Below are positions 61,635 to 64,000 of a stretch of DNA of 64,000 nucleotides, piece after piece. Source of the DNA: Lanius collurio (Eukaryota; Chordata; Aves; Passeriformes; Laniidae); contig JACBWW010000008.1 in the NCBI GenBank assembly GCA_020086605.1, positions 20,014,252 to 20,078,251 on the forward strand, written 5' to 3'. The position numbers and the translations under genes are program-made. Numbering within the stretch: position 1 is the stretch's first letter; every line of letters begins with the position of its first letter. The notes under the pieces are model-generated. The model saw nothing but the letters and a program-made list of their open reading frames with translations, was not told the DNA's origin and did not search any database.

Positions 61635-62542
61635 GTGGGGACAACGAGGCCGGCGGCGGGGAGCCGGCGGGGTAGCCAGGGCTCGGCCCCGCCTGACCCC
61701 CGCTGCCGGTGCTGTAGGTGACGGCGGAGGCCCGCTGCAAGCTGGTCAGCTGGCTCATCCCTGTGCGCCGGCACTTCGGGCTCTCATTCGAGTCACTCTG
61801 CCTGGCCGTCAACATCCTCGACCGGTTTCTCACCACCACTCCTGTGGCAGCTGACTGCTTCCAGCTCCTGGGGGTTACAGCACTGCTCATCGCCTCCAAG
61901 CAGGTAGGGCGGCCCCGGTGCCCGGCTGCCCCGCCGCCAGGGTCTCTGCAGCCCGCCGAGGCCAGCCCGACGGGGCCCCAGACAAGCCGGGCCCCGCGCC
62001 AGCTCCCCTGCGTTGCTTCTCGGCGGCAGCGTCCTCACTCCTGTCCCCCCTCGCAGGTAGAGGTCCATCCCCCTAGCGTGAAGGAGCTTCTCGCCCTCTG
62101 CTGCGACGCCTTCACCCGCCAGCAGCTCCGTAACCTGGAGTGCATCGTCCTGCATCGCCTGCACTTCGACGTTGCGGCGCCCACCGTCAGCTTCTTCCTG
62201 GAACACTTCAGCCAGGTGCGGCTGGAGGCTCGGGGGGCCGACGCAGGGGAGGCGGCCGCCGCCCGGAGCCTGGCGGTGGGCGTCGCGGAGCTCAGCCTGG
62301 CTGACTATGCCTTCACCAAATACGTGCCCTCCCTGCTGGCAGCCAGCAGCCTGGGGCTGGCGGACCGGCTCCTGCGTCACCGCAGCCCCCTGGACCTGCG
62401 AGTCAGCGGCTACCCGGATGAACTCCTGCGGGACTGCATGGACCAGCTGCAGCTCCTGGGGTCTCTGAACGGGCGGTCCCTGTCTCTCCTCCTGCCCCCA
62501 GAGGTGGCCCAGAAGTGCCCCTGGCTTGGGGATGACGGCTGA
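61395..62542 (+). CDS. CCNO: CCNO, cyclin O
   Basis: Cyclin needed for centriole amplification in multiciliated cells; mutations in human CCNO cause ciliary disease. Three exons (61395-61634, 61718-61903, 62057-62542) join in phase to 303 residues; human CCNO is about 350, and the shortfall is in the divergent N-terminal tail. The start reads MVTATTG, sharing MVT with human. Exon 1 ends [20 protein letters not shown] and the shared [10 protein letters not shown]. Exon 2 carries the first cyclin fold ([40 protein letters not shown]). Exon 3 carries the second ([32 protein letters not shown]). Both introns are tiny (83 and 153 bp). The gene is highly GC-rich. Confidence 0.97.
61718..61903 (+). 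CDS. CCNO: CCNO exon 2
   Basis: 62 codons, [20 protein letters not shown] to LLIASKQ, the N-terminal cyclin box. Phase 0 at both ends. Confidence 0.97.
62057..62542 (+). CDS. CCNO: CCNO exon 3
   Basis: 161 codons plus TGA at 62540-62542. Starts [20 protein letters not shown] and contains [20 protein letters not shown], end of the first and all of the second cyclin fold. Confidence 0.96.
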   Translation, partial: VEVHPPSVKELLALCCDAFTRQQLRNLECIVLHRLHFDVAAPTVSFFLEHFSQVRLEARGADAGEAAAARSLAVGVAELSLADYAFTKYVPSLLAASSLGLADRLLRHRSPLDLRVSGYPDELLRDCMDQLQLLGSLNGRSLSLLLPPEVAQKCPWLGDDG

Positions 62543-62840
62543 CAGCGGGTGGTGGCGGCGGCGGCTCTGTCTCGGCGTTTGTGCTCCACAGAGTCGGTTC
62601 AGTCTGATCCACCAAGCCTTAGTGTCATCGGAGCTTAAAAATTAGATGGCGTTTTGCAAAATATTTTATATGACGTGTCATCTGCACTGTTCCTATGCTA
62701 TTTAAAAAAAAATCCAGCATGTAAATAATATACTGGATCTCATGTACTGTGTTATTTATTTGGAGGGTGGTCCATAAAGATAACGGTGTAAGTTTCAACT
62801 TAATGTTGAATAAACTCTTTTCTGCTTGTTACCTCTATTC
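62543..62840 (+). other. CCNO: CCNO 3' UTR
   Basis: Short 3' UTR. AATAAA at 62809-62814 is followed by a T/GT-rich stretch (tcttttctgcttgtt), a good cleavage-site context. Confidence 0.75.
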
Positions 62841-63600
62841 GTTTATTTGCTGGCGGTATGCAGACGCAACTGGAAGAGGAAACACATTGGCACACAATGA
62901 ATTCACCTCGTCAGTTAACTCAATCCCCCACAAAATAAAGATGCCCAATAGTGTCATTCTCTGGTTCAAACTGGCACCCACTGGCTTGGTCATGGCTAGG
63001 GGGAAAAAAATTTAGATGCACTGACATAAGTGTAGGAAAACAAAGTGTGGAATAGTAATAATAACGTCTGGGTTGGTTTGTTTAGTTTTCTAGCAGGTCT
63101 ATAATCCAGATGCACGCTCCTAAGCAGCTTGGCACTGTAGCACGGGAGACATTTAAGGGCTGAAAACAGTCATAGTGTTGTAAAATATTTAATTTTCTTC
63201 GTTTGTGTCTGTGCACAAAAGTGGTGTTAAAAGACCTCACAGACAGCTAGAGCTGCCCTCGGGAGTGCTCACCTTTCAGGGCAGAGGGGACCCGGACACC
63301 GGGCGGCGCTCCGAACCCTGCCTGCCGTCAACTGGTGAGGCAGTGCGAGGAGACCTTGTCGATGCTTCAAAAAATGCCTACAACCACCACAGGGGATTAA
63401 GCAGCAGCTCATCCTCCGCCAGCCCCGTCGGTGATTTCAGCTGGACTTTTCCTAGCAGCGGGTGGGACCCTCTGCCGGTATGAAGGTACTCTCTGCCGGT
63501 GTGAGGGTACCCTCTCCCGGTGGGCGGATCGGTACAGTCAACATGCCATGGGCGGTTTTTTTGCTACACATTCCCCTGTGCCTCTTGGTTTTCAACGCCG
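62841..63600. other. CCNO to putative MCIDAS intergenic region
   Basis: The first half is AT-rich with nothing recognisable. From about 63200 the base composition rises in GC. A threefold 20-21-bp imperfect repeat lies at 63470-63530. No gene is supported. Confidence 0.6.
63470..63530 (+). repeat. Three imperfect 20-21-bp direct repeats
   Basis: CTCTGCCGGTATGAAGGTA, TCTCTGCCGGTGTGAGGGTA and CCTCTCCCGGTGGGCGGATC follow one another with a 20-21-bp period. They lie in the region upstream of the putative MCIDAS start. Confidence 0.7.
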
Positions 63601-63604
63601 ACAG

Positions 63605-63712
63605 CCCCTACCTCTGTAAAGACATTTAACAAACATCGTTATAAAAACCTCCCGGCAACAGCCCGGCCCCTACCCCTGTAACGACACTTAACAAATATCA
63701 TTATAAAAACCA
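63605..63712 (+). repeat. Tandem pair of ~62-bp units each with a TATA-like box
   Basis: Two units (about 63605-63650 and 63667-63712) share the order CCCCTACC-CTGTAA-GACA-TTAACAAA-ATC-TTATAAAAACC with a few substitutions. TATAAAA is at 63640-63646 and 63702-63708, 62 bp apart. The right copy lies about 250 bp before the putative MCIDAS ATG. Confidence 0.8.
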
Positions 63713-63958
63713 GCCCAGCCCCCAGGCTGACGCTCGCACCGCCCGGCAGAGACGAGGTGCTGGGGGACGGGCGGCCGTGGTGGCGGGGCCGGCACCGCCT
63801 CTCCTCAAGTTTCCCTCCCAGGCAGCCCCCTCGACCCGCCCAGGCTCCGCGGGCGCGGGGAAGGGTTCCGCGGGCGCGGGAGCCGCCGGCGCAGCCCGGC
63901 GCGGTGGCGGGAGGATTCCGCGCCCCGGGGAAGAGTAGGCGGGCGGGCAGTCCCCGGC

Positions 63959-64000
63959 ATGGCCGCGGCCCCCCGCGCCCTTGCCGGCGGGGCGGCGCCG
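63959..64000 (+). CDS. MCIDAS: Possible first codons of MCIDAS (multicilin)
   Basis: ATG in a strong context (cggcATGGCC) opens MAAAPRALAGGAAP and runs to the window edge. It sits in a GC-rich island 1.4 kb after the CCNO stop on the same strand. In human the gene next to CCNO, in this direction and orientation, is MCIDAS. Fourteen alanine-rich codons are not enough to identify a protein, so the call rests on synteny alone. Confidence 0.4.
   Translation, partial: MAAAPRALAGGAAP

Noticed and set aside
61367..61675. 102-codon plus-strand frame overlapping CCNO exon 1
   Set aside because: It starts upstream in another frame; only the frame from 61395 matches cyclin O and splices in phase.
63205..63483. 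92-codon plus-strand frame before the putative MCIDAS start
   Set aside because: No recognisable domain; it overlaps the short direct repeats and upstream regulatory sequence.
1..64000. CRISPR arrays, tRNA or rRNA genes, bacterial operons, attachment sites
   Set aside because: None seen; the short tandem repeats lack regular spacers and the window is plainly vertebrate nuclear DNA.

Overview
This is vertebrate nuclear DNA, almost certainly from a bird. The genes have long, AT-rich introns with GT-AG splice sites. The interspersed repeats are mostly 3' fragments of CR1 LINEs, the dominant bird retroposon, and there is one piece that resembles a dispersed avian LTR-type repeat. No prokaryotic or organellar features are present. 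Gene order and orientation match the block I recall from human 5q11.2: MTREX(-), DHX29(+), CCNO(+), then MCIDAS(+).

Layout. From 1 to 30745 lies MTREX (SKIV2L2/MTR4) on the minus strand. Eighteen coding exons are present and encode residues 1-676 of a protein of about 1040. The remaining third, most of the arch/KOW insertion and the C-terminal helical region, lies beyond the left edge. Positions 30745-31121 form a CpG-rich divergent promoter shared with DHX29. From 31121 to 58339 lies DHX29 on the plus strand with 27 coding exons; only exon 1 is damaged, by a 353-base assembly gap. From 58340 to about 60.5 kb is its probable 3' UTR. From 61395 to 62542 lies CCNO, a compact three-exon cyclin O gene of 303 codons. 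At 63959, one base after a good Kozak context and in a GC-rich island, an ATG opens a frame that runs off the right edge; from synteny it may be the first codons of MCIDAS.

How the genes relate. MTREX is the RNA helicase that feeds the nuclear exosome (TRAMP, NEXT and PAXT complexes). DHX29 is a DEAH-box helicase of the 43S pre-initiation complex that helps scanning through structured 5' UTRs. They look like housekeeping genes sharing a TATA-less CpG promoter. CCNO and MCIDAS belong to the multiciliated-cell programme (centriole amplification), so the right side of the window is a tissue-restricted locus next to a ubiquitous pair.

I did not find an undescribed biological system. The observations most worth checking are a GC-AG intron in DHX29, a near-consensus ZNF143/STAF site in the shared promoter, a partial duplicate of DHX29 exon 20 and its 5' splice site lying downstream of an LTR-like fragment, a frame-compatible stop-free 153-bp intron in CCNO, and a duplicated TATA-containing unit upstream of the putative MCIDAS start. 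Exon boundaries were placed by reading splice sites and codon phase by eye and by comparison with my memory of the human proteins; repeat boundaries are approximate.
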